This document shows, piece after piece, positions 1 through 10,917 of a DNA stretch of 64,000 nucleotides (its first letter is position 1; every line of letters begins with the position of its first letter). The stretch comes from Datura wrightii (Eukaryota; Streptophyta; Magnoliopsida; Solanales; Solanaceae), in assembly GCA_035772735.1 (NCBI GenBank), contig JASDFA010000018.1, positions 137,397,501-137,461,500 of the forward strand, read 5' to 3'. A program made the translations under genes and the position numbers. The notes beneath the pieces were generated by a model. It was given only the letters and a program-made list of their open reading frames with translations. It did not search any database and had not been told where the DNA came from.

Positions 1-1609
1 TCCTAAATGTATTTTTCTTAGATTAGTTACACATAACATAAGAATCACTCCAAAATTTTCCTCTTTTTTGAATCTCGACTCTCATATATTCCTAAAGCTC
101 CTCTTCCTTTGCATGAATTTGATAGGTGCCCGTATCACATATTCCTACAGTAACATCTTGGGAATTAAAACTCGTAGTAGGTAATTAAATTATTGTTCTC
201 TCTCCTTAAACTTTTACATCAAAAATAGAGATAAAAAACTTTTCCTGAAAGAAAAATAAAGGTCAAGCGAGTGTACAAGGGTCAAGAAGATGACATGAGA
301 AAGTGAAAGTGTAACCTTCATAACTAAATACCGAGATTTTAAAATAATATATTCGCTTCATAAATATTTGGTTCTTCTCTTTTTTAATACCAAAGATGTG
401 AATAGTATTACAAGTAGTAGTAACATACACCACTTAATAATAATACTATCTTAGTGAATATTAATTTAATCATTTATACTACACCATATATATAAAACAT
501 TTATCTCTCCTTTAACAACTGGAGACAGATTCATTGTTTTTTCCATGAAAAATAAATGAAAAAAAATGAAGTTTATGAATACTGTAGTTTCTTCTATAAA
601 ATGCATTTCAAAAATTTTCACATTAGAAGGTCTTTTTTAGGAATACACTCTTGGTAAACATCATTAAGGAGTATAATTTTCTATCTGTTCGTCTAAAAAT
701 TTATAGGAACTCTTAAATTTAGAAAGAGGTAACTTAAAAGATGACATCAACTTTTCTGGATTTGATATTATGAAAATTTAGATGATAATGATAATATCAT
801 ATGACTTTAGGAGTAGGAAAAGATAGAATTTTCATAGAATCTCTGAGAAAAAGGATTAGATTTTAGCATAAAAATACGACAATCAAAGAAATCATCCAGC
901 CTTAAAGTTACAAATAACATATAAAAATATCTAAACAATACACAACACTTTGGAGAAATTTATGTAAATTTTTATTTTAATTTAAGTTTTGAACATTAAA
1001 TATTTCTTAATTAGATAAAACTTAAATACTTTATACAATGCAACTAAGTATCTATGAGTATCATTACCAATTCATTCGACAATTTTAATAATTTGAAGGT
1101 CGAATAGTTAGCTTTAAAAGGAGAAAATTGAAAGGCAAACACCAAAGTTTTTTAGATTTGTTATTATGAAGATTTAGTTGATAATAAAATTAGATGACTT
1201 TAGGAACAGAGAAAAAAACTCTTGACATTTTTGAGAAGAATAGTGAAATTACAGCACAGGAATACGACAATCAAAAAAATTTATGTCATCTTAAGGTTAC
1301 TGACGACCTGCAAAAATTTCTAAATAGGAGACGACATCTTAGTAAAAATTTATGTATTTTTTTAATGTAATTGAAATTTGTACGTTAATACTCTTTAAAT
1401 ATTACATAATAAGATAAAACTTAAAATACATTATAAATAAGTATCTACTCTAAACAAAAAATTAGTAGTTAACTCAATTATGTATTATTTATAAATATTT
1501 TTTTCTCAGAAAAAAGAAGAATAATTTTTAAATAATTATTAGCATGTTAAATTTTTGATAAATTGATTAATATTTTTATGACCGTGCGAAGCGCGGACAA
1601 ATTTGCTAG
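1..1609 (+). mobile_element. Helitron, 3' portion (5' end outside window)
   Basis: The right end has the hallmarks of a plant Helitron 3' terminus: a short GC-rich hairpin (CCGTGCGAAGCGCGG, 1582-1596), about 10 nt of AT-rich spacer, then CTAG at 1606-1609 followed by host T. The empty site is visible at 38681|38682, in the second LTR of host element A. There the sequence reads GAAA-TTAATAGTAAAAC without the insertion, so the element went between A and T as Helitrons do, with no target duplication. The body is AT-rich and has no Rep/helicase ORF, so this is a non-autonomous copy or a fragment. The start lies left of the window. Confidence 0.78.
735..1440. repeat. Imperfect ~388-bp tandem duplication inside the Helitron
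   Basis: Two similar blocks follow each other with a spacing of about 388 bp. For example TACGACAATCAAA occurs near 875 and 1263, each preceded by a block with a GATTTAG and GACTTTAGGA core and followed by a similar AT-rich tail ending in AGATAAAACTTAAA. The copies are clearly diverged. No coding potential is seen. Confidence 0.6.
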
Positions 1610-3122
1610 TTAATAGTAAAACAAGATTGCAATTGTGGTTGTTATCAAGATTCACGAATAACTAGAGTATGTGTTCCCCATGGGTTCATAACTACTTTGG
1701 TTATACACGTGTGATCAATCCTAATGCTTACTAATATAACTGATAAGTAGGATCCACCCAAAAAACTGGTTCTTTCCTATTGGATGACTATAGTCAATCA
1801 TTGGGTCAGGTCTCATGAGCGATCCCAAATTAACTGTTATCAATATGTTCTGAATTAACTTTCTTCTGACCGTAGCTCAAGTCATACAATGATCATAAAA
1901 ATCAAGTCTTTGTTGTAATTCTCTTTTCCTAATCTCTACTTCTCTAGGTTCAAGCAAGTAAAGAATACAGGCAAGTCCTAACGTTGTGCACCGTTAAGAA
2001 ATATTTAAAGATGAAGAGAATACGATACAAGAATTTAGCATTGGTTTTGAATCACTTTGTGTAACCCTAGTTCGTTAATGCATCATGGTTCCTACAACCC
2101 TGGTTGTGGAGGTTTTAGCCTCTCACAATTATAAGACTGTGATTAGTATTCATAGACAAACATGTAATTGAATACATACAACGATAATTGAAAGAAAACC
2201 TGCTTTGAATATTTCAAGAAAATATGATCAACAAAATCAAGAACAGTTGAGAAAACTAAGTTTTGATCTCAAGATTTCCTCTTCAATATTGTTTACAAAC
2301 TTGTCAATAATTCCCAAACAATTCATTATGAACCTTCTCTCAATGAATTCTGGCGTTCTCCTACTAAAAGAAACATTAAAGGTATTTATACAAACAATAG
2401 AAACATTTTTCCTAAGCTAACAGGGAAATATCCAAATTTGGCGCCGACACGTCCTATGACTCGTTATACGACCCGTAACAGGATTGTACGTGTCGTGCCT
2501 TACTCTCATACATTCCTTGACTGCTGCAGAATTGGCTAAGTATTGACAACTAGTATGACTCGTACCACGATTCTACAAGTCATACAATCTATACATGTGT
2601 TGGCTTTGAGAACTTTGGCATCTTCTGAAGTTTTCTACGAGGGTCTTGGTATGGCTCGTGCCCTACTCCTATGACTCGTAACTTCCTGTTGCATCTTGAG
2701 TTCTGCCGTATCTTTAGAATAACTAAAGCTTCCCATAGCTCCTGGTACGAGTCGTAGGTAGATGCTACGATCAGTAGGTGCTACCCGTATCAGGAGACTT
2801 CAATTTTAAAACATTTCTTTGAAGTATTCCACAACTCCAGTTACAACTTGTACAGAGAGTTGTACTTTTCCTTTACATTATTTCATCGTTCTAAGCTTTT
2901 CCATGAGTCTCAGTATGACTCGTACAATCTAGGTGCCGCTCGTACTAAGATTAGTAGTTGGCTGATTTATGCACTTTTCTACATCTTTTGCATATTTTTG
3001 CTCCAACACCTATTTTCCCGAAAAACAAAATAAAAACACCTTATATCCGTAAAAATATACCTAAGTCCATGCTATTTTCTATGTTTTAAGCGTTGAAAGT
3101 GTTGTAAACTCATAGCACATAA
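1610..3122 (-). repeat. Element A, 3' LTR (left copy), interrupted by the Helitron
   Basis: This segment aligns with the right LTR of A (38682-39797) and more weakly with both LTRs of B. Read on the minus strand it is an LTR. Its inner boundary at about 3122 is placed by alignment with the end of the B LTR (15110). A TATA box read on minus (TATTTATA, 2383-2390) lies downstream of a cluster of ACGACTCGT-like words at 2455-2960. The other end of this LTR lies beyond the Helitron, outside the window. The terminal CA appears mutated. Confidence 0.75.
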
Positions 3123-3307
3123 ACACCCTCAACTTAGGACATTTGCATGTCCTCAGGTAAAGAAAACAAAATTAAAAACGATGCTTAACTAGAAAATAAA
3201 CCTAGGATACTACAACCAACACCAATTAAAATTTTTCACTATGAACACAACCAGCTTTTGACCATTTTCACGGTAAACCAAATTAGCATATGCACATCAA
3301 GTAACCA
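3123..3307 (-). mobile_element. Element A internal 3' end with polypurine tract
   Basis: This stretch is homologous to B just inside its 3' LTR (15111-15300). On the minus strand it ends with a PPT-like AAGTTGAGGGTG next to the LTR. It is broken at about 3307 by the LTR of element C, and the rest of A's internal region resumes at 34557. Confidence 0.65.
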
Positions 3308-3565
3308 CTTTACACCCCGTAAACTTCTAACATTTAGTCGGCCTACCTATACATTAGTCAAGAGTTTTAGAGTATGACGCATGCGAAAAAGAGCCCGGAG
3401 AAAGGTTGATCGAGCGTGGAATCGAGGTTGCACGGGAGAAGGCCGGAGCAGGTTGCTAGAGGGGCATCGTGTCACGGACCCTCCCGCTCCACGTTGGGCT
3501 TTATAGCACACTCGTGTTTTGGCGTGACGGGTTCCATGCCACAGACCCCTTGTTTACCGCCTAAG

Positions 3566-3576
3566 TATATATATAA
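3566..3576 (+). promoter_or_regulatory. TATA box of element C LTR
   Basis: TATATATATAA followed by GG lies about 90 bp downstream of the GTGTCACGGACC word. The same order is found in the C' LTR on the minus strand (49864-49872) and in the F LTRs. This is the likely U3/R promoter. Function is inferred. Confidence 0.6.
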
Positions 3577-4182
3577 GGTCCCTTTAGTTGTTGAATCATT
3601 TCCCACACTTCATATTCGGCCATAGAGAGTAAAAGTCGAGGAAATTGAGAGGTTTTCGTCCGTTTGCGCTATGAAATACCATCCAAATTCAAAATCACTT
3701 CAGGTGCTGAATCCTAAGCCTACAGGGAGTGTTACTACGAAGTTATTTTCGTGAAATTCACTCGGCGAATTGTAACTCCATTGAGCAAAAACTATCAGAA
3801 TTGTTTCAAACTAATTTCTATATGATCACAGGCTTCAAGTAAGTATTTCTCCCTTCTGAACTCTCAGGAAATTATAGTTTTTCGGTCATGTTTCGTTAAG
3901 TTGAAGTATAGTCAATATTAGTATTATAAGTTATTCTTTCTACCGAATTTAGTGCTGAAACTAGTTTCATTCTCTCAGCAGCATGGTTACAGTTAAGAAA
4001 GGCTATTGAATACCAGTTGAAACTCGCCAGTTACTGAGGAAACGACAATTGAGGTATATTAAGGCAAATTCCTTCGGCAAGTTAGCTACCTGAGTATTAT
4101 AATACAGTTTGAGTCCCAATAAGAGAGTCAACGACATATATATTGTGATTAGATGTCGTATCATATTAAGTTTTGTTATATT

Positions 4183-4420
4183 GAGGCCACGAGGGCCATA
4201 TTGAGTTCTGTTATCTTGAGGCCGCGAAGGCCATATTGAGTTCTGTGACATTGAGGCCGCGAGGGCCATACTGAGTTCCATCTACAGAGGCTGCGAGGGC
4301 TATATCAAGTCCTATTCTATTGATACCGTGAGGGCCATAGATATTTCCATTAGATTAAGGTCGTGAGGGCCATAGTGAGTTCTATTAAATCGAGGCTATA
4401 AGGGCCACTTTGAGTTATAG
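4183..4420 (+). repeat. 35-bp tandem repeat, about seven copies, in C LTR
   Basis: Units begin near 4183, 4218, 4253, 4287, 4322, 4357 and 4392 with a consensus of GAGGCCGCGAGGGCCATA plus TGAGTTCTRT. The period is 35 bp (once 34). The GAGGCC..GGCC core is itself GC-rich and self-complementary, unlike the AT-rich flanks. A short reading frame across it is an artefact. Confidence 0.8.
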
Positions 4421-5321
4421 TATACTGGAATCTTTAGCAACCAACTAGAAGAATATATATTTCTTGTACCTTCCGAGGCTTATGGGGGCCCAGGTAGGTT
4501 ATTCTTGTGTGGGTTGTAGCTTTCAGACTTATGGGGGTCTGGTTAGGTTCTTATTTGTGTAATTGTATCCTGTTAATTAAATATTAAAGATAGTGAGATC
4601 GTTTAGGTTAAAATCTTTTTCCTGTACGATTATTTCAGTTCTTCAGCTCTCATTCAGTTCTTACTTTGCTGCCTTACATATTCGGTACATATTGTACTGA
4701 CGCCTTCCATAGGCACTGCATTACTTGCCTGCGGGTGTAGATAGGCACAGACCCGGACCTTCGTAGCTTCCAGCTAGGGTTAGCAGCATAGTTAGCTCTC
4801 TTCCTCCGGAGCTAATATTTTGAAGGTCTTCTTTTTATTTATTGTTTAGTTTATGGGTAGGTCGAGGCCCTGTCTCGACCACTATTCTACTCCTAGAGGC
4901 TTGCAGATGTACAGTACCCTATGGTTAGTCTATTGTTGGCCGTGTGGGGCCTAGATGTATGTTTCATTTTTTGATCAAGACCGTGTGGGGCCTTGTTTAG
5001 CTATTAAGTAATGGCCTTGTCGGCTATAGCATGTGTAAGTCGCCTGATTTTCATTTCAGTTACAACTAGACAGAGTGGTGGCCTTGTTGGCCCGCATAGG
5101 TCTCCCTATAATTATCTGTTTCTGGGTAGCTGTTTTATTTTATAGGTGGCTATGTGGCCTGGTCGGCCGGGGGCTGTGTTTATAACCAAGATATAGCCCA
5201 TTGTTTTCTTGATTTGAGGAGTAAGTTTGCACTAGAAGTGCATAGGTCTAGTCAGATCGGTCCAGACCCTAGCAGGGCACCAGGTGCCAGTCATACCCCC
5301 CAAGGTGGGGCGTGACAAACT

Positions 5322-5333
5322 TTGTATCAGAGC
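5322..5333 (+). other. Primer-binding site of element C (tRNA-Met type)
   Basis: TTGTATCAGAGC differs by one base from TGGTATCAGAGC, the usual plant initiator tRNA-Met PBS. It lies 4 nt after the LTR end, the same spacing as in E and D1. Confidence 0.8.
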
Positions 5334-5573
5334 AGGTTGAATCCAAGGGAGTCTACAAGCCGTGTCAAGTAGAGTCTTTTCTATGGATGTGGTGTGCACC
5401 ACATTCTATAGACAGGAGGCTACGAGACATAATAGTGTGGTTACTTTTCTTTCTCCTCCAATCATGCTATAGAGTTGAGTTGTATAGGGTAACCCCCTAA
5501 TATTACATCATTTTTTTATTTACAGAGAAAAACGTCAAACGCACGATGGACTGCAAATGGTCGAGATTTAGAT

Positions 5574-6710
5574 ATGACGGCAGGAGAGGGCACAAGTAGG
5601 GGGCCCGAGTCAGAGTCGACCCGGTCTGAGGGCGATAGGGAAACACCGCCTCGATCTCCCCAGCACTCACCACCGTAGTTAGAGCACACCAGGGAAGTAG
5701 ATACACCAGTACCATCAGATCAGGAGCTTAGACGTGCATTTTATACGTGGGTTGAGATGATGACTTCCCAGCATCAGCCTCCGCCAGTAGTACCAATTGC
5801 CGAGCCCGTTGAGGGGTTTGGTAGCTCGAGAGTTCGTGAATTTCTCGCTCTGAGCCCCGCACAGTTTACGGGGACTGATCGTAGAGAGGATCCCCTGAAT
5901 TTTATAGATCAGTTGCAGAGGATATTCAAGGTTATGCATGCTTCGTCTACTGAATCAATTGAGCTAGCGGTATTCCAACTGCGAGATGTAGCAGTTTTGT
6001 GGTATGAGTGTTGGGAGAGATCCCGAGGTAGAGATGCACCTCCACCTACGTGGCCTATTTTATCTGAGGCTTTCATAGACTATTACTTGCCCCAAGAGGT
6101 CCAGCAAGCCAGAGTAAAGCAGTTCTTTCACCTAGAGCAGGAAAGAATGAGCGTCAGAGAATATGCATTGGGGTTTGATTCCTTAGCTAGGTATGCACCC
6201 TCGTCTGTTGATACCATGCTAGCCAGGGTGCATCAGTTTATTATGGGACTTGCACCAGAGTATGTGGAGTCATGTATTACGGCCACATTGCAAGAGGATA
6301 TGGATATCTCATGGGTGCAGGCATTTTCTCAAAATATAGAGGAGCTCAAGCAGCGTCAGTACGCCATGGAGAGGGCAGGTCAGGAGCAGCATCGTAGGGA
6401 TAGGCCCGCAGAATTTCAGGATAATTTTTAGGGTGGACCCCAGCCTCGCTTATCAGATAGGCTGCCCAGTCCCCCATTCCAGCAGTGGCTCGGTAGCAGA
6501 TTAGATCATCATGGACAGTCAGGTCCCAGAGAGAGTTCATGGGCATCAGGCTCACAACAGCAGAGAGGATCAGATCAAACAGAATTAGTAGTGCCACAAT
6601 GCAGTACTTGCCATAGGCAGCACCCGGGGAGGTGCAGGTACGGCTCCATGGCCTGCTATTCTTGCGAGCAGGAAGGGCATATGATGAGAAATTGTCCGAC
6701 TAGACACTAG
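5574..6710 (+). pseudogene. Element C gag (capsid/nucleocapsid), two in-frame stops
   Basis: Gag coats the element RNA in cytoplasmic particles. One frame from ATG 5574 runs to a stop at 6708, interrupted by TAG at 5676 and 6429. The capsid core (retrotransposon gag family) shows the conserved FTG..DPLNFI and VREYALGFDSLARYAP segments. Two zinc knuckles follow: CX2CX3HX3C (6600-6635) and a perfect CX2CX4HX4C (6654-6695). The length of about 378 codons is normal for a Tekay-like gag. The longest open part is 5757-6431. It is unlikely to make full-length protein. Confidence 0.85.
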
Positions 6711-6879
6711 AGCAGCCAAGGTCAGCAGGATAGGTCTTCAGCAGGTTCGTATGCGCCAACACCCTTTGTAGGGCGCGGACCCTCAACTCCAGCTGGCAAG
6801 GGCCGAGGTATATCCGGGGCATCCAGTTTAGGTACGTAACATCCAGGACAACACATATGCACTACCAGGGCGACAGGAG

Positions 6880-7300
6880 CCAGAGTCGTTGCCAGATGTT
6901 GTGACAGGTATATTAGATGTCTGCTCTTACTAAGTTTATGCTTTGATAGATCCGAGCTCTACTCTGTCATATGTTACTCCATTAGTATCCTGAAAGTTTG
7001 ATATAGTGCCTGAACTGCTTCAACAACCTTTTTCAGTATCTACACCCGTAGGTGACTCTTTATTGCTAAAAGAATTTATCGGGGTTGTACAATAGAGATT
7101 GTGGGTCGTCAGACCTCAGCAGATTTAGTAGAGCTAGAGATGATTGACTTTGATATAATTATGGGTATGGATTGGTTGGCACCGTGTTATGCTACTGTAG
7201 AATGTTGGACCAGAGATATCCAATTCCAATTCCGGGGGAAAGTAGTGCAAGAATGGAGAGGTAGTACAGCCACGCCAAGGGGTAAGTTCATATCCTATCT
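6880..7300 (+). pseudogene. Element C aspartic protease, degraded
   Basis: A retropepsin that would process Gag-Pol. The active-site region is at about 6948, where DPSSTLSYVT replaces the usual DPGSTLSYVT: the catalytic Asp is kept but the Gly is Ser. Downstream are PFSVSTPVGDS and, after a frame break near 7090, the conserved DFDIIMGMDWL block (about 7146-7180). Several stops and a frameshift separate it from gag. It lies between gag and RT, as expected in Ty3/gypsy elements. Confidence 0.75.
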
Positions 7301-7364
7301 TAGGGAAAAGAAGTTGATAGAAAAGGGTTGTGTCTACCATATTGTTAAGGTCCGGTTTACGCAA

Positions 7365-8320
7365 CCAGAGTCCCCGACTCTTCAGTCCATCCCAGTGGTT
7401 AATGAATTTCCATATGTGTTCCCAGATGAACTCCTTGGCATCCCTCCAAAAAGGGTAATTGATTTCTCTATTGATTTGCTGCTAGATACTCGGCCTATAT
7501 CCATTCTTCCATACTGAATGGCTCCGGCTGAATTGAGGGAATTGAAAGAATAGCTGAAAGATTTGTTAGATAAGGGTTTGATCAGGCCAAGTACGTCAGT
7601 TTGGGGTGCACCAGTTCTATTTGTGAGAAAGAAAGATGGCTCTCTCCATATGTGATAGGTTATCGGCAATTGAATAAAGTGGCTATTAAAAATAAATACC
7701 CGCTTCCCAAGATAGGTGATTTGTTTGATCAGCTACAAGGGGAAAAATATTTTTCTAAAATTGACCTAAGATCCAGATACCATCAATTTTGAGTGTGGGA
7801 GAAGGATATCCCGAAGACGGCTTTCAGGATAAGGTATGGTCATTTTGAGTTCCTAGTTATGTCCTTCGAGTTGACAAATGCCCTAGCAGTATTCATGGAC
7901 TTAATGAACAGTGTCTTCCGGCCATACTTAGATTTGTTTGTGATTGTGTTTATTGATGATATTTTGGTGTACTCCCACTCAGAAGTAGAACACAGGGATC
8001 ATCTGCGGACAGTACTTCAAACCCTCAGTGACCGCCAGCTGTATGCAAAATTTTCTAAATGTGAGTTTTGGTTGAGTTCTATATCTTTGTTGGGCCACAT
8101 TGTATCAGAGGCTGGTATTCAAGTTGACTCACAAAAAATAGAGGCAGTAAAGTCATGGTCCAGACCTACCACTCCCACAGAAGTTTGCAGTTTTCTGGGT
8201 CTAGCCGAGTATTACAAGAGGTTTGTGGAGGGATTTTCTACCCTATCAGTGCCCTTGACTAAATTGACTCAGAAAGCAGCCAAATATCAGTGGACCGAGG
8301 CTTGTGAGTAGAGTTTCCAA
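7365..8320 (+). pseudogene. Element C reverse transcriptase
   Basis: RT copies element RNA to DNA. Visible blocks in order: VFPDELLGIPP near 7420, WGAPVLFV near 7600, a frameshift at about 7630, then YRQLNKVAIKNKYPLP, FSKIDLRSRYHQ, the catalytic FIDD (about 7949-7960), CEFWLSSISLLGHIVS, and the connection block SFLGLAEYYKRFVEGF. The catalytic aspartates are intact. Stops occur at 7515, 7549, 7790 and 8309. Length and order match Tekay/Del-type pol. Confidence 0.85.
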
Positions 8321-8344
8321 GAAAACAGGTTTACGTCGGCACCA

Positions 8345-8907
8345 GTGTTAGGATTGCCAGAAGGTTTAGAGGGGTATGCCGTGTATTGTGATGCTTCATA
8401 CGTCGGGTTAGGGTGTGTCCTGATGCAGCAGGGGAAGGTAATCACTTATGCCTCCAGACAGTTGAGAAAGCATGAAAGGAACTATCCCACCCATGATCTA
8501 GAGTTAGCTGCAGTGATTCATGCCTTAAAAATATGGAGGCATTATTTGTATGGTGTACATGTGGATATTTTCACGAATCAAAAGAGCCTCCAGTATACTC
8601 TCACGTAGAAAGAGTTGAATTTGCGACAGTGCCGTTGGTTAGAGTTGCTAAAAGATTACGATGTGAACATCTTGTATCATCTAGGGAAAACTAATATTGT
8701 AGCAGATACCCTCAGTCGCAGATCTATGGGGAGTTTAGCATATCTGAGGCTAAAAAAGTGGGAGATGGCCTGAGAGTTGCATCGATTAGCCAGTTTAGCA
8801 GTTCAGATAATAGATTCTGGGGACAATGGGGCCATAATTCAAAATATAGTAGTATCGTCCCTGGTGGTAGAGGTAAAAGAACGGCAGTATGAGGACTCTA
8901 ATTTAGT
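8345..8907 (+). pseudogene. Element C RNase H and start of integrase linker, truncated
   Basis: RNase H would degrade the RNA template. YAVYCDASYVGLGCVLMQ (about 8370-8430) carries the first catalytic Asp, followed by HDLELAAVIHALKIWRHYLYG and IFTNQKSLQY, where an expected Asp is Asn. A TAG stop is at 8606. The chain continues through a VADTLSR-like block (about 8700) to VVEVKERQYEDS near 8890. It then stops abruptly where element E's LTR begins. Integrase and the 3' LTR of C are missing. Confidence 0.8.
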
Positions 8908-8908
8908 G

Positions 8909-10686
8909 TAGTAAATTCGAGTGGAATTTATTCTACCAGGCATGTGGGTTCTTCAACAAGGATATTTTTCCATCCTTGTGCCCTAAAATGTTTTAACAAA
9001 ACCCCGATTTCAACTATTCTAGAAAACCATGACCTAGGATTTTGTGTGATGGGTGATTTCTTCTATATCCTCTTTGAATTCTAACACCTACTAAGATTAT
9101 AAGTTAATTACGAATATAGAATTAATGGGTTATCTTCAATTATGTGTTAAATGGTGAAAAATGCATGATTATAGAATGTTCTTCATGAAAAGTCTTGAAC
9201 TTTGAATGGGACTTTAATATTATTCACTCGATTATAGCAATAACTTGTATCCATGGTTTAAAATATGTGAAGATCGTATGATTACTCTTAAGAACGTGAA
9301 TATGTCATTTGATAACTATTTTAAAATGAAATTAGGATTTATGGGCTTGATCAATTGAAAGTAAAATATGTATTTTCATTTTGTTTTCAATGGAGCTGGT
9401 TGGGTATGAGGTAAATCTATGATAATGAACTCATTATTGCATCTCTCTCATGAATTGGAGTGAATTATGAAATGGGTCTTATGAAATGAAAATGTATGCT
9501 TACCCGATGAACTCGTTGTGAATGTTTAAGGTATGAGTTAAATGTATGGGTTCTACGTAAATCTAAATAAATGAAGCAATGTTTCGAAGCCAGAGTGTAA
9601 ATTGTACCGATGGATCCTAGATGACCCTATGCTATATGTTGTATGTTATGAACTCAGAGCTTGAACATTGTGGATGGCTATAAAGTATTGATGTGATTGG
9701 TGAATGCTCAAGTCTATGATTAGCTATTGCAATTTAGATTAGTATTAGTCAGTCGGGACTCTCAGTAGATTAGAATGTTTCCCTTAGTCTGTCGGGACTC
9801 TCTTTAGCTGAGAATGATTCCCTGAGTCTGTCGGGACTCTCTTTAGCTGAGAATGTTTCCCTTGGACTGTCAGACTCTCCTTAACTGAGAATTTTTCCCT
9901 TGGTCAGCCACTGACTCTCTATATCAAAGAATAATCTCCCTTTGACAGTCAGGGACTCTCTCCAGCCAAGAACGTTTCCATTCAATAGTTAGGGATTCTC
10001 CATGATATTAGTCACGGCTTTGGTCCTCTATATTGGTTCAGCTTATAACCTTTGCGCATCAGTTGATCATATTTCAATAAATGTCCTTATAAAGTTGTTA
10101 TATTAATATGTGAATGTATATCCCATATAAGGTTGTTGTATCTCCTTTCAGTTATATTACCATTAATGTGTTCAGTTTACTTTCTTCTTGTATACTTGCA
10201 TGTTGTAGTTTATTTACGCTTCCCGCATACTCAGTACATTCCAAGTACTGATTGCACGCCATTATGTGCTATATCATATCATGATATAGATTCTGGTCTC
10301 CAGACTCAGCCTCGTGGATAGATACGCTTCATTCCCTCACAGCTACTAGTGGTTAGTCCTCATCTCCCGAGGACGTGATTTATGTTTATATTTTCTTTAT
10401 GTTTCACTTTTCAGATTTTAAGAGTTAGTTGGGGGCTTGTCCCAGCAACTCATTAGTTTTGTAGAGGTTTTAGACTTGTCTAGATAGACTCAGCATTGTA
10501 TCAAAGTGTTGTGAAGATTGTTCTTATGGTTCCTTATTAGACTCTTGCAGTTAGCTTCCGCTCAATTATGTTGTTAGTTGTTTCTTTTGTTAAGTGATAT
10601 GCTATGATTATGCCATGGGTCGACTTGGAGCCTTTCGGGGTTCCTTGTCCCGTGTTATGGCTAGGGTGTAAACTCGGGTCGTGACA
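8909..10686 (+). repeat. Element E, 5' LTR (first part missing)
   Basis: Homologous to the second and third pieces of E's 3' LTR (21601-21677 and 32673-34556). It ends GTGACA at 10686, next to the PBS. Compared with the 3' LTR about 870 bp of the start is absent, and the sequence joins directly to C pol near 8908. It contains a 39-bp tandem array and a CAGTAC/GTACTG hairpin (10232-10250). No coding content. Confidence 0.82.
9735..10000 (+). repeat. 39-bp tandem repeat array in E 5' LTR
   Basis: Repeats of the form GTCTGTCGGGACTCTCTTTA followed by GCTGAGAATGTTTCCCTTA. Successive GTCTGTCGGG cores are 39 bp apart (about 9787 and 9826), becoming diverged towards 10000. The homologous array in the 3' LTR copy is longer (33430-33865). 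Confidence 0.8.
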
Positions 10687-10690
10687 AACT

Positions 10691-10702
10691 TGGTATCAGA
10701 GC
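10691..10702 (+). other. Primer-binding site of element E
   Basis: A perfect TGGTATCAGAGC, complementary to the 3' end of plant initiator tRNA-Met, 4 nt after the LTR. Confidence 0.92.
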
Positions 10703-10917
10703 CATAGGTTTGACGTGTCCTAGGGTATCAGAAAGCCGCGTTGAGTAGAGTTTTTTGAATGTGTGTGAAGCGCTCCACCCTTATGACGAAGAAGCTATGA
10801 GAAATTTAGGAATGTTCCCTTTTCTTCATGATTCTTATCATACGTAGAGTATGAAACTCTAAATAGTTCCTCCCCTGACTCATACTTTACGCGCTCGTAG
10901 ATAATCTCTCCCAAACG

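Larger units (their letters stand above)
3308..5317 (+). repeat. Element C, 5' LTR
   Basis: The right end (GTGACA, 5317) sits directly before a tRNA-Met-type PBS. The left end is set by alignment with the C' LTR read on minus from 50098: both contain an ACCCCGTA start, a CCTA..T..CATT block and an AAAAAG..CCGG block. The expected TGTTATACCCC start is degraded to CTTTACACCCC. The LTR holds a GTGTCACGGA cluster at about 3467, a TATA box, a 35-bp tandem array and a GTAC-based hairpin near 4685. No matching C 3' LTR was found downstream. Confidence 0.75.

Noticed and set aside
9735..10000. Direct repeats with short spacing considered as a CRISPR-like array
   Set aside because: Repeats are contiguous 39-bp units without unique spacers, inside a plant LTR.
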